A stretch of 64,000 nucleotides of DNA from Streptomyces sp. NBC_00344 (lineage in GTDB: Bacteria; Actinomycetota; Actinomycetes; Streptomycetales; Streptomycetaceae): the NCBI RefSeq assembly GCF_036088315.1, contig NZ_CP107996.1, positions 3,552,501-3,616,500 on the forward strand, given 5' to 3'. The notes beneath the pieces were generated by a model, which was not told where the DNA came from, did no database searches, and saw only the letters and a program-made list of their open reading frames with translations. Positions 27,824 to 36,740 of this stretch are shown one piece after another. Made by a program: the position numbers and the translations under genes. Position 1 is the first letter of the stretch. Every line of letters starts with the position of its first letter.

Positions 27824-28120
27824 ATGAGGGTCATGTTGAGAGCACGCATGGACACACAGATCTCGAACGAAGCCATCACGAACGGCACACTGCAGAAGAT
27901 CATGCAGGCGACGTCGGAACGGCTCAACCCGGAGGCGGCCTACTTCGGCCCCAGCAGGGGCGGACGAGCCTGCACCTTCGTCTTCGACATGCAGGACAGC
28001 TCACTGCTGCCCACCATCGTGGAGCCGCTCTTCAGGGAGCTCGGCGCGGAGATCGAGATCCAGCCCGTGATGAACAGCGAAGACCTGAAGAAGGGCTTGA
28101 CCGCTCTGCAGAAGGGCTGA
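27824..28120 (+). CDS. Small soluble protein of unknown family
   Basis: This 98-residue protein contains NGTLQKIMQATSERLNPEAAYF, FVFDMQDSSLLPTIVEPLFRE and IQPVMNSEDLKKGL. The pattern of helices and strands suggests a compact alpha/beta fold such as a dimeric alpha/beta barrel, but I do not recognise a family. AAGGAG lies eight bases before the ATG of MRVMLRARM. An internal ATG (MDTQISNE) would shorten it by eight residues. It stands between the tRNA pair and the LysE gene. Confidence 0.6.
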   Translation: MRVMLRARMDTQISNEAITNGTLQKIMQATSERLNPEAAYFGPSRGGRACTFVFDMQDSSLLPTIVEPLFRELGAEIEIQPVMNSEDLKKGLTALQKG

Positions 28121-28277
28121 CCTCGCCGGCCGCCTGCCACGGTTCGGTCCGGTCACCCGAAGCCGCCGTCCGGAACTCCACGGGGGGCGGCCCGCACGGA
28201 CCGGGTAGCAACGCTGAAGTGTTGGCTGAAGAATTGCTCGCTTGTGCCGCAGGCCGGTTCTCTCCGATCGTGGTCAC

Positions 28278-28922
28278 ATGATCGGAACGCACGCGGTGCT
28301 CGGTGTCTCGGCGGTGGCTCTCGGCATGGTGCTCACGCCCGGGCCCAACATGATGTATCTGGTCTCCCGGAGCATCACCCAGGGCCGGCGCGCCGGGGCG
28401 GTGTCGCTGGGTGGGGTCGCGGTCGGGTTTCTCGTCTACCTCAGTGCCGCCAACCTCGGTCTTTCGCTTGTCTTTCTGGCGGTGCCCGAGCTGTACCTGA
28501 CCGTGAAGCTCGCGGGCGCCGCCTACCTCGGCTGGCTGGCCTGGAAGGCGCTCAAGCCGGGTGGGCTGTCGGTCTTCGCCCCGCAGGAGCTGTCCCCGGA
28601 CTCGCCCCGCAGGCTGTTCTCGATGGGGCTGCTCACCAATCTGCTGAACCCGAAGATCGCCGTCATGTATCTCTCGCTCATCCCTCAGTTCATCGACGTC
28701 CACGCGGGAAGCGTGCTGTTCCAGGGGTTCGTGCTGGGCGGGGTCCAGATAGTCGTCAGTCTCGTGGTGAATCTGGTGATCGTGCTGGCGGCAGGGGGCA
28801 TCGCGGTCTTCCTGGCCAGGCGTCCGGTGTGGCTGCGGGTACAGCGCTATCTGATGGGGACGGTCCTGGGGGCGCTGGCCGTCAAGCTGGCCACCGACCG
28901 CGCGCCGGTGGCGCCCGCGTGA
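28278..28922 (+). CDS. LysE/RhtB family translocator
   Basis: This 214-residue inner-membrane exporter for amino acids or derivatives has six hydrophobic segments. The family signature lies near the N-terminus (LTPGPNMMYLVSRSITQGRRAG), and NLLNPKIAVMYLSLIPQF lies at about residues 118-135. No strong SD precedes the ATG; the in-frame GTG-containing leader shows no membrane character. Its stop codon overlaps the GTG of the DUF2797 gene (GTGA), so the two are coupled. Substrate unknown. Confidence 0.85.
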   Translation: MIGTHAVLGVSAVALGMVLTPGPNMMYLVSRSITQGRRAGAVSLGGVAVGFLVYLSAANLGLSLVFLAVPELYLTVKLAGAAYLGWLAWKALKPGGLSVFAPQELSPDSPRRLFSMGLLTNLLNPKIAVMYLSLIPQFIDVHAGSVLFQGFVLGGVQIVVSLVVNLVIVLAAGGIAVFLARRPVWLRVQRYLMGTVLGALAVKLATDRAPVAPA

Positions 28923-29923
28923 CCACGCGCCGCCGGCTGTCAGTGGTGGCTGTCACTCTGGGAACAGCCGGCAGCTCTGCCGGCCGGGAAGGAAGTGCGG
29001 CTCGGATGTGGCGTTCCGGTGGGCTGCGGTGGGGGACCGGCGGACCGTGCCTGCTGTGGGAAGGGCGCGGGCGGGCCAGTGCGCTGGTGTACGGGGGCGG
29101 GATCGGGTTCCGGGTGGCGGCCGGCGGGGAGCGGACCTGCGTGGGGGCGCGGGGAAACCGCTGTCCGGTGACGGCCCGGGTGGCCGGGCGGAGTGCGCAG
29201 GCACGGTGCGCGGAGTGTGCGCGACTGGACCGGGCGCATTCGGTGGCCGCCGACACCCGGGCGGACGACCCACAGGTGTACCGGGTGTATCTGGCCTGGT
29301 TCGGGGCCGGGATGGTGAAGGTGGGGATCACCGCCGAGGCGCGGGGGCCCGCCCGGTTGATGGAGCAGGGCGCGGTGGCCTTCAGCTGGCTGGGGCGGGG
29401 GCCGTTGATGGCGGCTCGCCGCACCGAGGAGCTGTTGCGTACGGCACTGGGGGTGCCCGACCGCATTCCGTACGCGAGCAAGCGTGCGGTGCGGGCCGGG
29501 CTGCCGCCCCGTGCGGTGCGCGAGGCCGAGGTGCGGGAGGTGCACGGGCGGGCTCTCGCGCTGCCGGGGTGGCCGGGGTCGCTGGAGCGGATGGCTCTCC
29601 ATGTGGTCGATCACACCGGGGCGTTCGGGCTCGAAGGGCTTCCGGAGGCCACCGCCGTGGTGACCGAGCTGGTGGCCGGGGGGACGGTGGCCGGCCGGCT
29701 GGTGGCTGCCGCCGGGCCCGATCTTCATCTGACCGGAGAAGACGGTGAGCTGACGGTCTTCGACACCCGGCTGATGGCCGGATGGGACGTGACGGGGGCG
29801 GAGCCGCACACGGGGGTGACCGTTCCGGTGCGGGCGGTTGTGACAGCTCCTCAGGTGCGGCAGGAGGGGCTTTTCGGATCCGAGGACTCTACGGACGGCC
29901 TTTCTCAGGAATTTCACAGGTAG
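28919..29923 (+). CDS. DUF2797 family protein
   Basis: This 334-residue protein matches what is annotated as DUF2797. A Cys set (TCVGARGNRCPVTA, then ARCAECARLD) could bind zinc. It is followed by YLAWFGAGMVKVGIT and LMEQGAVAFSWLGRGPLMAARRTEELL, which recalls the Y...KVGIT...R pattern of GIY-YIG-like domains. A nucleic-acid-related role is therefore possible, but only by this resemblance. The GTG start overlaps the stop of the LysE gene. An ATG at 29006 is an alternative start. Confidence 0.75.
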   Translation: MTTRRRLSVVAVTLGTAGSSAGREGSAARMWRSGGLRWGTGGPCLLWEGRGRASALVYGGGIGFRVAAGGERTCVGARGNRCPVTARVAGRSAQARCAECARLDRAHSVAADTRADDPQVYRVYLAWFGAGMVKVGITAEARGPARLMEQGAVAFSWLGRGPLMAARRTEELLRTALGVPDRIPYASKRAVRAGLPPRAVREAEVREVHGRALALPGWPGSLERMALHVVDHTGAFGLEGLPEATAVVTELVAGGTVAGRLVAAAGPDLHLTGEDGELTVFDTRLMAGWDVTGAEPHTGVTVPVRAVVTAPQVRQEGLFGSEDSTDGLSQEFHR

Positions 29924-29955
29924 CAGCAAGGGGACTCTCAGAGCTTGCTCACAGG
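29901..29955 (+). promoter_or_regulatory. Direct repeats upstream of the response regulator gene
   Basis: TTTCTCAGG (29901-29909) and TTTCACAGG (29912-29920) form one 11-base-period pair. CTCTCAG (29935-29941) and GCTCACAGG (29947-29955) form a second. This layout is typical of OmpR/PhoB-family binding sites and lies just before the response regulator start, suggesting autoregulation. Confidence 0.45.
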
Positions 29956-29963
29956 GTGTCTTC

Positions 29964-30701
29964 ATGACCACGACCTCGCCCCAGGGGCGTACCGAATTGC
30001 TCAGGCGCGACGGCAGTCCCGTACGGGTACTGGTGGTGGACGACGAGGCCTCGCTCGCCGAACTGCTCTCCATGGCGCTGCGCTACGAGGGGTGGCAGGT
30101 GCGCAGCGCCGGTGACGGCGCCGGAGCCGTGCGTACCGCCCGGGAGTTCAGGCCCGATGCGGTGGTGCTCGATGTGATGCTGCCCGACATGGACGGCATC
30201 GCGGTGCTCGGGCGGATGCGCCGCGAACTGCCCGATGTCCCGGTGCTCTTCCTCACCGCCAAGGACGCGGTGGAGGACCGGATCGCGGGTCTGACGGCGG
30301 GCGGCGACGACTACGTCACCAAGCCGTTCAGCCTGGAGGAGGTCGTGGCCCGGCTTCGCGGGCTGATCCGCCGGTCGGGGACGGCTGCCCACCGGAGCGA
30401 ATCGGTCCTCGCCGTCGGCGATCTGACCCTGGACGAGGACAGCCATGACGTCACCCGTGGCGGAACGAACATCCATCTCACGGCCACCGAGTTCGAGCTG
30501 CTGCGTTTTCTGATGCGCAACCCCCGGCGGGTGCTGTCCAAGGCGCAGATCCTCGACCGTGTGTGGTCCTACGACTTCGGCGGGCAGGCCAATGTGGTCG
30601 AGCTGTACATCTCGTATCTGCGGCGCAAGATCGACGCGGGACGGCCGCCGATGATCCACACCCGGCGCGGGGCCGGCTACCTGATCAAGCCAGGGGAGTA
30701 G
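29964..30701 (+). CDS. OmpR/PhoB-family two-component response regulator
   Basis: This 245-residue protein has a receiver domain at about residues 20-135: acidic pair VVDDEAS, phospho-Asp in VVLDVMLPDMDG, Thr in FLTAKD and Lys in DDYVTKPFS. A winged helix lies at about 150-243 (ATEFELLRFLMRNPRRVLSK, VELYISYLRRKID, HTRRGAGYLIKP). It ends three bases before the GTG of the cognate kinase. Candidate binding repeats lie just upstream. The signal is unknown. Confidence 0.92.
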   Translation: MTTTSPQGRTELLRRDGSPVRVLVVDDEASLAELLSMALRYEGWQVRSAGDGAGAVRTAREFRPDAVVLDVMLPDMDGIAVLGRMRRELPDVPVLFLTAKDAVEDRIAGLTAGGDDYVTKPFSLEEVVARLRGLIRRSGTAAHRSESVLAVGDLTLDEDSHDVTRGGTNIHLTATEFELLRFLMRNPRRVLSKAQILDRVWSYDFGGQANVVELYISYLRRKIDAGRPPMIHTRRGAGYLIKPGE

Positions 30702-30703
30702 CG

Positions 30704-32269
30704 GTGGCGGCGCGTCGGCGCTGGTCGCTGCGGACGCGTCTGGTCGTGTCGGCGGTTGCTCTGATCGCGGTGGTGGCAGCGGTGATAGGCACCGTCACCA
30801 CGCTCGCCTACAAGGACTACATGTACGGCAAGCTGGACGCCCAGCTGACCGGCATCACCCGCATCGTCAGCCACTCGGGCCCCCGAGCCATGGCCGAGGC
30901 GCCGGCGGGGCCACGGGGTGACAGCGCCCGGGCCGACGGTGACGACCGGCTGCTGTTCCTCGGTGGCGGTGGTCAGCCCTGGGCCACAGTCGGCGCCGTG
31001 GTGACCGACGGCCGGGTGACCGAAGGGCTGTACACCCAGCAGAACAGCACGCCCACGCCCAAGGACGACGCCAAGCCGCTGAGCGCGGCGCAGGACAAGG
31101 CGCTGCTCTCGGTGGCGCTCGACGGGCGGATCCACACGGTGGACCTGCCCGGCCTCGGCGGATATCACCTGCGGTCGGTGCCCCAGCCGAACGGCGGTAC
31201 GACCCTGGTCGGGCTGCCTACCGGCGACGTCCGGAAGGCCATCAACACCCTGGTCCTGGTGGAGGTTCTGGTCACCGCATCGGGTCTGCTCGCCGCCGGG
31301 ATCGCCGGGACCGCGCTGGTCAGGATCGCGCTGCGGCCGCTCAGCCGGGTCGCGGCGGCCGCCACCCGGGTCTCCGAACTCCCCCTGCACAGTGGTGAGG
31401 TCGCCCCGCTGGAGCGGATTCCCGATGCCGAGGCGGATCCACGGACGGAGGTCGGACAGGTCGGCGCGGCACTCAACCGGATGCTGGGGCACGTCGGTTC
31501 GGCGCTCGCGGTGCGTCAGGAGAGCGAGACCCGTGTGCGGCAGTTCGTCGCCGATGCCAGCCACGAACTGCGCACCCCGCTGGCCTCGATCCGCGGGTAC
31601 GCCGAACTGACCCGGCGCGGACGGGAGACGACCGGGCCCGACACCCGGCATGCGCTGGCCCGAATCGAGTCCGAGGCGAGCCGGATGACCGGTCTGGTCG
31701 AGGATCTGCTCCTGCTGGCCAGACTCGACTCCGGACGGCCGCTCTCGTACCGGAGCACTGATCTGTCCCCACTGGCCGTGGATGCCGTGAGCGATGCCAG
31801 GGCCGCCGGGCAGGACCACAAGTGGCGTCTGCGGCTGCCCGACGAGCCGGCCCTGGTGCTGGCCGACAGCGCACGCATCCATCAGGTCCTGGTCAATCTG
31901 CTGGCCAACGCCCGGACGCACACCCGCCCGGGCACCACCGTCACAGCCGGGGTGCGGCGTGAAGGTGACTGGGTGGTCGTGGAGGTGGAGGACGACGGCC
32001 CCGGTATCCAGGCCGGGTTGCTGCCGCACATCTTCGAGCGGTTCGCGCGCGGGGACGCCTCCAGGTCCCGCCATGCCGGCTCCACCGGGCTAGGGCTGGC
32101 CATCGTGCAGGCCGTGGTCACGGCGCACGGCGGCGGTGTCACCGTGCAGAGCGTTCCCGGACGGACCGTTTTCGCGGTACGGCTGCCTGCCGTGCGGGAC
32201 ACCCCTGCCCCGGCCGGCCGGCCGTACCCGGCGGGCATGCCGGGTACTCACAGCCGCGGCACAGGCTGA
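30704..32269 (+). CDS. Two-component sensor histidine kinase
   Basis: This 521-residue membrane kinase has TM1 at about residues 10-35, an extracytoplasmic sensor of about 145 residues, TM2 at about 180-205, and HAMP. The HisKA domain has the phospho-acceptor in DASHELRTPLASI. The HATPase_c domain has N box LVNLLANARTHT, G1 EVEDDGPGI and G2 STGLGLAIV. It is directly downstream of its OmpR-type regulator. The GTG start is two bases after the regulator stop. The C-terminal 30 residues are Pro/Gly-rich. Confidence 0.92.
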   Translation: MAARRRWSLRTRLVVSAVALIAVVAAVIGTVTTLAYKDYMYGKLDAQLTGITRIVSHSGPRAMAEAPAGPRGDSARADGDDRLLFLGGGGQPWATVGAVVTDGRVTEGLYTQQNSTPTPKDDAKPLSAAQDKALLSVALDGRIHTVDLPGLGGYHLRSVPQPNGGTTLVGLPTGDVRKAINTLVLVEVLVTASGLLAAGIAGTALVRIALRPLSRVAAAATRVSELPLHSGEVAPLERIPDAEADPRTEVGQVGAALNRMLGHVGSALAVRQESETRVRQFVADASHELRTPLASIRGYAELTRRGRETTGPDTRHALARIESEASRMTGLVEDLLLLARLDSGRPLSYRSTDLSPLAVDAVSDARAAGQDHKWRLRLPDEPALVLADSARIHQVLVNLLANARTHTRPGTTVTAGVRREGDWVVVEVEDDGPGIQAGLLPHIFERFARGDASRSRHAGSTGLGLAIVQAVVTAHGGGVTVQSVPGRTVFAVRLPAVRDTPAPAGRPYPAGMPGTHSRGTG

Positions 32270-32309
32270 CCACACCGCGGTGACAGCGCGTCCGGCGAAT
32301 GTCGTCCTC

Positions 32310-33575
32310 ATGCGAACCGACTCTTCTCCGGGCACGTTGCCGGCACGGGTGCATCTCCCCGTGACCACTGCGGATGCCCCCGTGCTAGATGTGGTGATCC
32401 CCGTGTACAACGAGGAGAAGGACCTCGAATCCTGCGTCCTCGGACTGCACGACCATCTGTCCCGCACCTTCCCGTACAGCTTCCGCATCACCATCGCCGA
32501 CAACGCGAGCACCGACGGAACGCCCGTGGTGGCGGCCGGACTCGACTCGATGCTCGACGAGGTTCGGGTCTGCCGGCTGGAGCAGAAGGGGCGCGGCCGG
32601 GCGCTGCGGAGGGTGTGGTCCGCTTCGGACTCCCCGGTCCTCGCCTATATGGATGTCGACCTCTCCACCGATCTCAACGCGCTGCTGCCGCTCGTCGCAC
32701 CCCTCATATCGGGTCATTCGGACCTGGCCATCGGTTCGCGTCTGTCCCGCAGCTCCCGTGTGGTGCGCGGGCCCAAGCGGGAGTTCATCTCGCGGGCGTA
32801 CAACCTGATCCTGCGCTCCTCGCTCTCCGCGGGCTTCAGCGATGCCCAGTGCGGCTTCAAGGCCATTCGCGGTGATGTCGCCCAGCGGCTGCTGCCGCTG
32901 GTCGAGGACACCGGATGGTTCTTCGACACCGAGATGCTGGTGGTCGCCGAGCGCGCCGGACTGAGGATCCACGAGGTGCCGGTCGACTGGGTCGACGACC
33001 CCGAGTCCACCGTGCACATCGTGCAGACCGCTGTGGACGATCTCAGAGGTGTCTGGCGGGTGGGCCGCGCGCTCGGAGGCGGAACACTTCCACTCGACCG
33101 GCTCGCCCGTCCCTTCGGCGACGACCCGCGCGATCGTGAACTCCCGGGTGTACCGGGAGGTCTGGCCCGGCAGCTGGTGGGTTTCTGCGTGGTCGGCGCG
33201 CTCTCCACGCTCCTCTATCTGCTGCTGTACTCCCTCTTCCGCACGGGGCTGAACCCGCAGCTCGCCAACGCGGGGGCACTGCTGGTGTCGGCGGTGATGA
33301 ACACCGCGGCCAACCGCAGGCTCACCTTCGGGGTGCGCGGACGGGACAGTGCCGTCCGTCACCAGGCCCAGGGCCTGGGGGTCTTCGCGATCGGACTCGC
33401 GCTCACCAGCGGTTCCCTCGCCGCACTCGGCGTGGCATCCGGCAACCCCTCGCACGGCACCGAACTCGCCGTGCTGATCGCCGCCAACCTCGCAGCGACG
33501 GTGCTGCGCTTTCTGCTCTTCCGCGCCTGGGTCTTTCCCGAGCGGCGCACCGACGACGCAAGGACTGCACGATGA
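32310..33575 (+). CDS. Bifunctional GT2 glycosyltransferase / GtrA-family membrane protein
   Basis: This 421-residue protein has a GT-A dolichol-phosphate-mannose-synthase-like domain at about residues 25-250: nucleotide-binding VVIPVYNEEKDLESC, the catalytic DxD in YMDVDLSTD, and IGSRLSRSSRVVRG. A GtrA domain of four helices follows at about 290-415. It likely transfers a sugar to a polyprenyl phosphate and flips it. Its stop overlaps the start of the GT39 gene (ATGA), so the lipid-linked sugar is probably used by that enzyme. The ATG is chosen by domain position; an in-frame GTG at 32280 is possible. No strong SD is visible. Confidence 0.86.
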   Translation: MRTDSSPGTLPARVHLPVTTADAPVLDVVIPVYNEEKDLESCVLGLHDHLSRTFPYSFRITIADNASTDGTPVVAAGLDSMLDEVRVCRLEQKGRGRALRRVWSASDSPVLAYMDVDLSTDLNALLPLVAPLISGHSDLAIGSRLSRSSRVVRGPKREFISRAYNLILRSSLSAGFSDAQCGFKAIRGDVAQRLLPLVEDTGWFFDTEMLVVAERAGLRIHEVPVDWVDDPESTVHIVQTAVDDLRGVWRVGRALGGGTLPLDRLARPFGDDPRDRELPGVPGGLARQLVGFCVVGALSTLLYLLLYSLFRTGLNPQLANAGALLVSAVMNTAANRRLTFGVRGRDSAVRHQAQGLGVFAIGLALTSGSLAALGVASGNPSHGTELAVLIAANLAATVLRFLLFRAWVFPERRTDDARTAR

Positions 33576-35734
33576 CCACCCTTCACCATCAGCCGGTTCC
33601 GGTCCCCGCGGAGCCGCCCCGGCACCGCGGCGCCAGTGGTCTGTGGCGCGGCAGAAACGATGACCGGCCCTGGGTACGGCCCGCCTTCCTGGCGCTGCTG
33701 CTGCTCACCCTGGTGACCTACCTCTGGAATCTCAGCGCTTCCGGCTACGCCAACTCCTTCTACTCCGCGGCCGCGCAGGCCGGAGGCGCGAGCTGGAAGG
33801 CGCTGTTCTTCGGTTCGCTGGACTCGGCGAACGCGATCACCGCCGACAAACCGCCGGCCGCGCTCTGGCCGATGGGCCTTTCGGTGAAGTTCTTCGGACT
33901 GAGTTCCTGGGCGATCCTCGTCCCCGAAGTGCTGATGGGCGTCGGGACGGTCGCGGTGCTGTACGCCGCGGTACGGCGCAGGTTCAGCGCCGCCGCCGGA
34001 CTGATCGCGGGCACGGTCCTCGCGCTGACCCCGGTCGCCGCACTGATGTTCCGCTTCAACAATCCCGACGCCATGCTCGCGCTGCTGATGACCGTCACGG
34101 TCTACTGCGTGCTGCGCGCGCTGGAGGGCGCACGGACCAAGTGGCTGGTGTGGGCCGGAGCCGCGGTGGGTCTGGCCTTCCTCGCGAAGACACTGCAGGC
34201 GTTCCTGATCCTGCCGCCGCTCGCCGTGGTGTACGCGGTGTTCGCCCCCACGACCGTGCGCAGGCGGTTCGGCCAGCTGGGGCTCTCCGCGCTGGCTCTG
34301 GTGGCCGCCGGCGGGTGGTGGACCGCGATCGTCGAGCTGTGGCCCGCCTCCTCCCGCCCGTACGTCGGAGGCTCGCAGAACAACTCCTTCCTTGAACTGA
34401 CCTTCGGCTACAACGGGCTCGGCCGGATCAGCGGCGATGAGACCGGCAGCGTGGGCGGCGGCGGTCGCGGCGGCGGTGCGGGCCAGGGCGGGCAGTGGGG
34501 GGAGACCGGGATCGACCGGATGTTCAGCTCCGAGATCGGCAGCCAGATCTCCTGGCTGCTGCCGGCCGCGCTGATCCTCTTCGTCGCGGGTGTGGTGATC
34601 ACCCGGCGGGCCGGGCGCACCGACACCGTCCGTGCCGGCTTCCTGGTGTGGGGCGGCGCGCTGCTGATGACCGCGGGGACCTTCAGCTTCATGGCGGGGA
34701 TCTTCCACCAGTACTACACGGTGGCCCTCGCGCCGTACATCGCCGCGCTCGTCGGCATGGGCGTCACCGTGCTGTGGGAGGAACGTGGCAAGCCGGTGTG
34801 GTCCGCGGTGCTCGGTGCGGCGGTCGCCGCGACGGCGATCTGGTCGTACGTGCTGCTCGGCCGGACACCGGACTATCTGCCCTGGCTGCGCTGGGCGGTG
34901 CTGATCGCGGGTCTCGCGGCTGCTGTCGGCCTTGCCGTGGCCCGGAGGCTGAACCGGCGTGCTGCGCTGGGGGCAGCCGGGATCGGACTGGTGGCGTCGC
35001 TCGCGGGGCCGTTCGCTTACTCGATGTCGACGGTGAACAGTGCGCACACCGGGTCGATCGTGACGGCGGGCCCGGCGGGGGCGAGCCGGATGGGAGGCAG
35101 GGGCGGCGGCCCCCGCGGTGGCTTCGGCGGCAGGGACGGCGGTACGGGACTGCCTCCGGCGGGACAGGCCGGACAAGCGGGACAGGCCGGACGGGCTGGG
35201 GGCGGGCGGCCCGGAACGGCTCCGGCCGGACAGGGCGGTCAGCCGGGACAGCCGTCCGCCGGGCAGGTACAGCCGGGTGGGGCCACCCCGCAGGGCGGCG
35301 GTATGCGGGGTGGCGGTATGCCGGGTGGCGTGGCGGGCGAGATGCGCGGCGGGGGAGGCGGTATGGGCGGTCTCCTCGACGGGGCGTCAGTCAGTGCCTC
35401 GGTCAAGGCCAGGATCAGCGCGAACGCGGACAGCTATACATGGATGGCGGCTGCGATCGGCTCCCAGAACGCCGCGAGCTACCAGCTCGCCACCGAGAAG
35501 CCGGTGATGGCGATCGGCGGTTTCAACGGCAGTGATCCCTCGCCGACGCTCGCCCAGTTCAAGGCGGATGTCTCGAAGGGCAGGATCCACTACTTCATCT
35601 CGGGCGGCGGCATGGGCGGAGGCGGGGCCGGCAGCGGATCCGCCTCGAAGATCAGCTCCTGGGTGGAGGCGAACTACACGAAGGTGACAGTGGGAAGCAC
35701 GACCCTGTACGACCTCACTCAGCCGAAGAGCTGA
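33572..35734 (+). CDS. GT39/ArnT-like polyprenyl-sugar-dependent glycosyltransferase
   Basis: This 720-residue membrane protein has about 11-12 hydrophobic helices. The GT-C signature Asp region is near the N-terminus (LWNLSASGYANSFYSAAAQA), then SANAITADKPPAALWPMG and FRFNNPDAMLALLM. Between the helices and the C-terminal domain lies a Gly/Gln/Met-rich low-complexity stretch (about residues 500-605). A folded extracytoplasmic domain follows (about 610-720, VMAIGGFNGSDPSPTLAQF). It should move a sugar from a lipid carrier to a wall polymer or exported protein. It is coupled to the upstream GT2/GtrA gene. Confidence 0.86.
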   Translation: MTTLHHQPVPVPAEPPRHRGASGLWRGRNDDRPWVRPAFLALLLLTLVTYLWNLSASGYANSFYSAAAQAGGASWKALFFGSLDSANAITADKPPAALWPMGLSVKFFGLSSWAILVPEVLMGVGTVAVLYAAVRRRFSAAAGLIAGTVLALTPVAALMFRFNNPDAMLALLMTVTVYCVLRALEGARTKWLVWAGAAVGLAFLAKTLQAFLILPPLAVVYAVFAPTTVRRRFGQLGLSALALVAAGGWWTAIVELWPASSRPYVGGSQNNSFLELTFGYNGLGRISGDETGSVGGGGRGGGAGQGGQWGETGIDRMFSSEIGSQISWLLPAALILFVAGVVITRRAGRTDTVRAGFLVWGGALLMTAGTFSFMAGIFHQYYTVALAPYIAALVGMGVTVLWEERGKPVWSAVLGAAVAATAIWSYVLLGRTPDYLPWLRWAVLIAGLAAAVGLAVARRLNRRAALGAAGIGLVASLAGPFAYSMSTVNSAHTGSIVTAGPAGASRMGGRGGGPRGGFGGRDGGTGLPPAGQAGQAGQAGRAGGGRPGTAPAGQGGQPGQPSAGQVQPGGATPQGGGMRGGGMPGGVAGEMRGGGGGMGGLLDGASVSASVKARISANADSYTWMAAAIGSQNAASYQLATEKPVMAIGGFNGSDPSPTLAQFKADVSKGRIHYFISGGGMGGGGAGSGSASKISSWVEANYTKVTVGSTTLYDLTQPKS

Positions 35735-35743
35735 GCCGGGGCT

Positions 35744-35781
35744 GGCCCCCGGCGGAAGGCGTGAGCCATCCGCCGGGGGCC
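35744..35781 (+). terminator. Strong hairpin after the glycosyltransferase operon
   Basis: GGCCCCCGGCGGA (35744-35756) pairs perfectly with TCCGCCGGGGGCC (35769-35781). It ends the plus-strand operon and also lies just beyond the end of the convergent EEP gene. Confidence 0.8.
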
Positions 35782-35798
35782 CTGCCGCGCGGCCTCCG

Positions 35799-36605
35799 TC
35801 ACCGCAGGGAAAGATCGGCCACGATCGGCCGGTGGTCCGATGCGAGCGTGTCGGCCACCGTCGCCCCCCGCACCGCGATCCCCGGAGAAACCGCTACGTA
35901 GTCGATCCGTTTCACCGGATCGAGGGCCGGAAACGTCGGCAGTCCCGGCTCCGCATTCCGCAGTTCGCGCCACAACGGCGCCAGCTCAGGTGCGTTCGGC
36001 TCCGCGTTGAAGTCCCCCAGCAGCACCTTGCGGCCGTGGTCCTCGGCCATGATGCGGCGGGTGTCCGCGACCTGCGCGACCCGCACCGAGGGGTCGGCGC
36101 GGTAGTCCAGATGGGTGACGTACACATGCAGCGGTACGCCCTTCACCCGCAGGACGACCTCGCCGAATCCGGGAGCCGGTGCGGGCACCGGATCGGGGTC
36201 CTGGGTGGAGAGACGGGTGATCTCGTGGTTGGTGGCGCCGATGATGCGGTACCTGGACAGTACGGCGACGCCGTACTCGCGGCCGTCGATGCTGTAGATC
36301 GGCGCGAACGAGACGTGCATGCCGAGCCGCTCGGCGAGCTCACCCGCCAGATCGCGCCACTCGCTGCGGGCGTCCCAGTGGACGTCGACCTCCTCCAGGC
36401 CGATGACATCGGCGTGCAGACCGCGCAGAGCCGCCTCCTGCCGGTCCAGATCGAAGACGTTGTCCATGCCGGCCCCCGCGTGGATGTTGTACGAGGCGAC
36501 CCGCAGTGGCACATCGTGACCGCGAGCCCGCGCGGGGGCCGCCGCGGCCGTCGCCAGGACGGCGGCAGCCAGAAGCACTTCAGTGACACGACGAGTCAGC
36601 TTCAT
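35799..36605 (-). CDS. Secreted endonuclease/exonuclease/phosphatase (EEP) family hydrolase
   Basis: This 268-residue protein has a signal peptide (MKLTRRVTEVLLAAAVLATA) and a DNase I/sphingomyelinase-like EEP domain. Catalytic motifs are visible: ASYNIHAG (Asn), IGLEEVD (Glu), YVTHLDYR (His), LLGDFNAEPN (Asp, Asn), RIDYVAVS (Asp) and SDHRPI (terminal His). It could cleave nucleic acids, phospholipids or sugar phosphates outside the cell; the substrate cannot be told. It is divergent from an MFS gene, with operator-like repeats between. Confidence 0.87.
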   Translation of the reverse strand: MKLTRRVTEVLLAAAVLATAAAAPARARGHDVPLRVASYNIHAGAGMDNVFDLDRQEAALRGLHADVIGLEEVDVHWDARSEWRDLAGELAERLGMHVSFAPIYSIDGREYGVAVLSRYRIIGATNHEITRLSTQDPDPVPAPAPGFGEVVLRVKGVPLHVYVTHLDYRADPSVRVAQVADTRRIMAEDHGRKVLLGDFNAEPNAPELAPLWRELRNAEPGLPTFPALDPVKRIDYVAVSPGIAVRGATVADTLASDHRPIVADLSLR

Positions 36606-36631
36606 CTGGCGACGGTACCGCCGGTAATTGA

Positions 36632-36670
36632 CTTTACACCGTACAGTGACGGCCTTTACGGTGTACACCC
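36632..36670. promoter_or_regulatory. Operator-like repeats between EEP and MFS genes
   Basis: Two related boxes 22 bases apart, CTTTACACCGTACA and CTTTACGGTGTACA, also form the inverted repeat TACACCGTA-N13-TACGGTGTA (36635-36643, 36657-36665). The second contains the perfect palindrome GGTGTACACC. This is the expected target of the TetR regulator encoded after the MFS gene. Confidence 0.6.
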
Positions 36671-36740
36671 AGCACCGCCACGGCACACCCACCTGTGCCC
36701 GCACCCAGCCGCCCGAAGTCGTACACCAGCAGGAGACGGA

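Noticed and set aside
33359..35176. 605-codon minus-strand frame antisense to the GT39 gene
   Set aside because: Its composition is a shadow of the membrane protein's codon bias, with no recognisable domain.
35040..35370. Tandem DNA repeat in the GT39 gene
   Set aside because: The Gly/Gln-rich coding stretch is low complexity but not a regular repeat unit, and stays in frame; it is treated as a protein linker.
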